DNA from: Geomonas edaphica
GTDB lineage: Bacteria > Desulfobacterota > Desulfuromonadia > Geobacterales > Geobacteraceae
Length of the DNA: 64,000 nt
Reading direction: 5' to 3'
Assembly (NCBI RefSeq): GCF_004917075.1
Contig: NZ_SSYB01000001.1
Span: forward strand, 1,161,478-1,225,477
Both the position numbers and the translations under genes were made by a program. Each line of letters begins with the position of its first letter. Positions within the stretch are counted from its first letter, which is position 1. Shown here piece after piece: positions 62,762 through 64,000 of this stretch. The notes beneath the pieces were generated by a model that saw nothing but the letters and a program-made list of their open reading frames with translations, did not search any database and had not been told where the DNA came from.

Positions 62762-64000
62762 TCAGTGAGGCATAGACGGTGTGAGAAGGTCGGCCAACAC
62801 CGCGGAGACTTCCGAGGCGCGGTAGGGTTTCGCCATGGTCGCCTTAAAGCCGAAAGCGGTGTAATCGGACATGATCGGGTCGTTGGAGTAGCCGCTTGAG
62901 ACGATGAGGCAGGCATTTTTGTCGATCTCCAGGATGTGCCCGGCCGCCTCCTTCCCCCCCATTCCACCAGGTATGGTCAGATCCATGATCACCGCATCAA
63001 AGGGTGCTGCGTCCTCAATGGCGGCGGCGTACAGTTCCACAGCCTCGCTGCCGTTGCAGCAGGTAATGACCGTGCATCCCAAAGTAGCGAGGATCTCGGC
63101 CATGAGATCGCGGATCATCTGCTCGTCATCCATCACCAGGACCTTGCGTGCCGCGTGCTGCACCGTGGCCTTCTGCGCCTGTGTCGCTTCCGTCTTTGCC
63201 GCGGCCTCCATCCTGGCGGCCGGCAGCAGTATCTCCAGGGTGGTCCCCTGGTCCGGCTGCGAGTGCACCGTGATGTAACCACCATGCCTCGTAATTACCG
63301 AGTGGGCCGAGGAGAGCCCCAACCCCTTCCCTGCCGCCTTTGTGGTGAAATATGGATCGAAGATCCTCTTCTGATCCTCTGCCGAGATGCCGCACCCGGT
63401 GTCGGTGAACAGGAGCTTGACGTAAGCCCCGGATGGAAGGGCGAAACGGTTTTCGTCGGCCAGGGAGATGTTCATGGCGCTCACGGTAAAGGTACCTCCC
63501 CGCGGCATCGACTGCACCGCGTTGATCGCGATGTTGTTGAAGACCTGGTGCATCTGCCCCTCGTCGACCTCTATCAGGTGCAGGTTGCCCGGAATATCCA
63601 GGACGCTCAGCACGCTCGTCCCACGCAGCGCGAGCGACACCGCCTCCTCGATCAAGTGTCTTGCCGCAACACACTTTTTGATCGGTTTCCCACCCTTGGC
63701 GAAGGTGAGGAGCTGGGTGGAGAGTTCAGACGCTCGCTGACACGCCTTTTCCGCCTGCTGGAGAAGCTTTTTCCCGCGTTCCGGCTCACCTAGGGTCATC
63801 TGGGCCAGGGTGATGTTCCCCATGATGCCGGTCAGGATGTTGTTGAAGTCGTGGGCGATACCACCTGCCAATACCCCAAGCGATTCCAGCTTTTGCATCT
63901 TCAGGAGTTCCTGCTGCGACCTCTCCCGCTCCGTGATGTCGCTGTTGATCTCCATGATGCGCCACGGGCGGTTTTCCCTGTCGACCTGCAGGACCCATCT
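62762..64000 (-). CDS. Hybrid histidine kinase, 5' end outside window
   Basis: The frame is open to the window edge. The visible 412 residues show the end of a PAS domain (VDRENRPWRIMEINSDITER), HisKA with histidine in IAHDFNNILTG, an ATPase domain with DTGCGI and GKGLGLS, and a receiver with acceptor aspartate in VIMDLTIPGGMGG. The receiver resembles the orphan at 15253. Its missing sensory part may contain more PAS domains. It lies upstream of hcp on the same strand with a 169-bp gap. Confidence 0.9.
   Translation of the reverse strand, partial: RWVLQVDRENRPWRIMEINSDITERERSQQELLKMQKLESLGVLAGGIAHDFNNILTGIMGNITLAQMTLGEPERGKKLLQQAEKACQRASELSTQLLTFAKGGKPIKKCVAARHLIEEAVSLALRGTSVLSVLDIPGNLHLIEVDEGQMHQVFNNIAINAVQSMPRGGTFTVSAMNISLADENRFALPSGAYVKLLFTDTGCGISAEDQKRIFDPYFTTKAAGKGLGLSSAHSVITRHGGYITVHSQPDQGTTLEILLPAARMEAAAKTEATQAQKATVQHAARKVLVMDDEQMIRDLMAEILATLGCTVITCCNGSEAVELYAAAIEDAAPFDAVIMDLTIPGGMGGKEAAGHILEIDKNACLIVSSGYSNDPIMSDYTAFGFKATMAKPYRASEVSAVLADLLTPSMPH

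Noticed and set aside
1-64000. tRNA, rRNA, prophage or transposase genes
   Set aside because: None were recognised by reading; a covariance-model scan was not possible here.

Overview
The window is a 64 kb piece of a GC-rich chromosome that looks like a Geobacter-type bacterium (Desulfuromonadota, Geobacterales). This is inferred from gene content: a tetrathionate-reductase-type octaheme cytochrome c, a class I hybrid cluster protein, many histidine kinases, three chemoreceptors with two kinds of signalling domain, an NtrB/NtrC-like pair behind dusB, and a Geobacter-style split of metabolism genes. No rRNA, tRNA, CRISPR array, prophage, plasmid or transposase gene was seen. The region reads as ordinary chromosomal core with some accessory sensory genes, not as a mobile island.

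Layout. 1-8.0 kb (+): 3' part of a cardiolipin synthase, mutS2, a dihydrofolate reductase with an unusual TPR-like C-terminal extension, recO, dnaB and a protein resembling the FabMG enoyl reductase family. 8.0-9.5 kb: a receiver-PilZ protein converging on an isochorismatase-type hydrolase. 9.5-13.3 kb (-): dusB, an NtrB-like kinase and an NtrC-like regulator. 13.3-16.8 kb: a palindromic repeat element, a Sir2 protein, ybaK, an orphan receiver, a YkgJ-type cysteine protein, a TSCPD protein and a small membrane protein. 17-20.7 kb (+): fabI, hflX (apparently starting at an ATC codon), a TRIC-type channel and a Nudix hydrolase. 21-26.6 kb: chemoreceptor, rtcA, a PPi-type phosphofructokinase and two uncharacterised genes. 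26.7-33.2 kb (-): thiolase, 3-hydroxyacyl-CoA dehydrogenase and acyl-CoA dehydrogenase, then a cytosolic PAS kinase coupled to an M24 peptidase. 33.3-40.3 kb (+): a hot-dog thioesterase behind a perfect 16-bp palindrome, a large chemoreceptor with two cysteine-motif PAS domains, two small envelope proteins and a third chemoreceptor with a strong FliA-type promoter. 40.3-46 kb: a DUF454 protein, an SseB-like protein, a flavodoxin-ferredoxin fusion, and a solute-binding protein translationally coupled to a hybrid histidine kinase. 46-50.7 kb: a SPOR protein with 49-residue tandem repeats, a second YkgJ-type protein and the octaheme cytochrome. 51-58.2 kb: metE, a small DUF3553-like protein, a cold-shock protein, an LpxL-like acyltransferase, a periplasmic cupin, and an Lrp-family regulator next to a diaminopimelate decarboxylase. 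58.3-64 kb (-): a GGDEF-EAL protein, hcp behind a 20-bp palindrome, and the 3' part of a hybrid histidine kinase.

How it fits together. The strongest functional units are dusB-ntrB-ntrC (the nifR3-ntrB-ntrC arrangement), fabI-hflX, the thiolase/dehydrogenase fatty-acid module, the binding-protein/hybrid-kinase pair, and lrp-lysA. Several intergenic regions carry promoter-like or operator-like sequences. I also see a family of paired-palindrome elements rich in C and G runs, including two diverged ~190 bp copies in opposite orientation. I did not find a clearly new multi-gene system. The best leads are the ATC start of hflX, the DHFR-TPR fusion, the duplicated Cys-PAS sensor, the higher-order repeats of the SPOR protein and the repeat element family.
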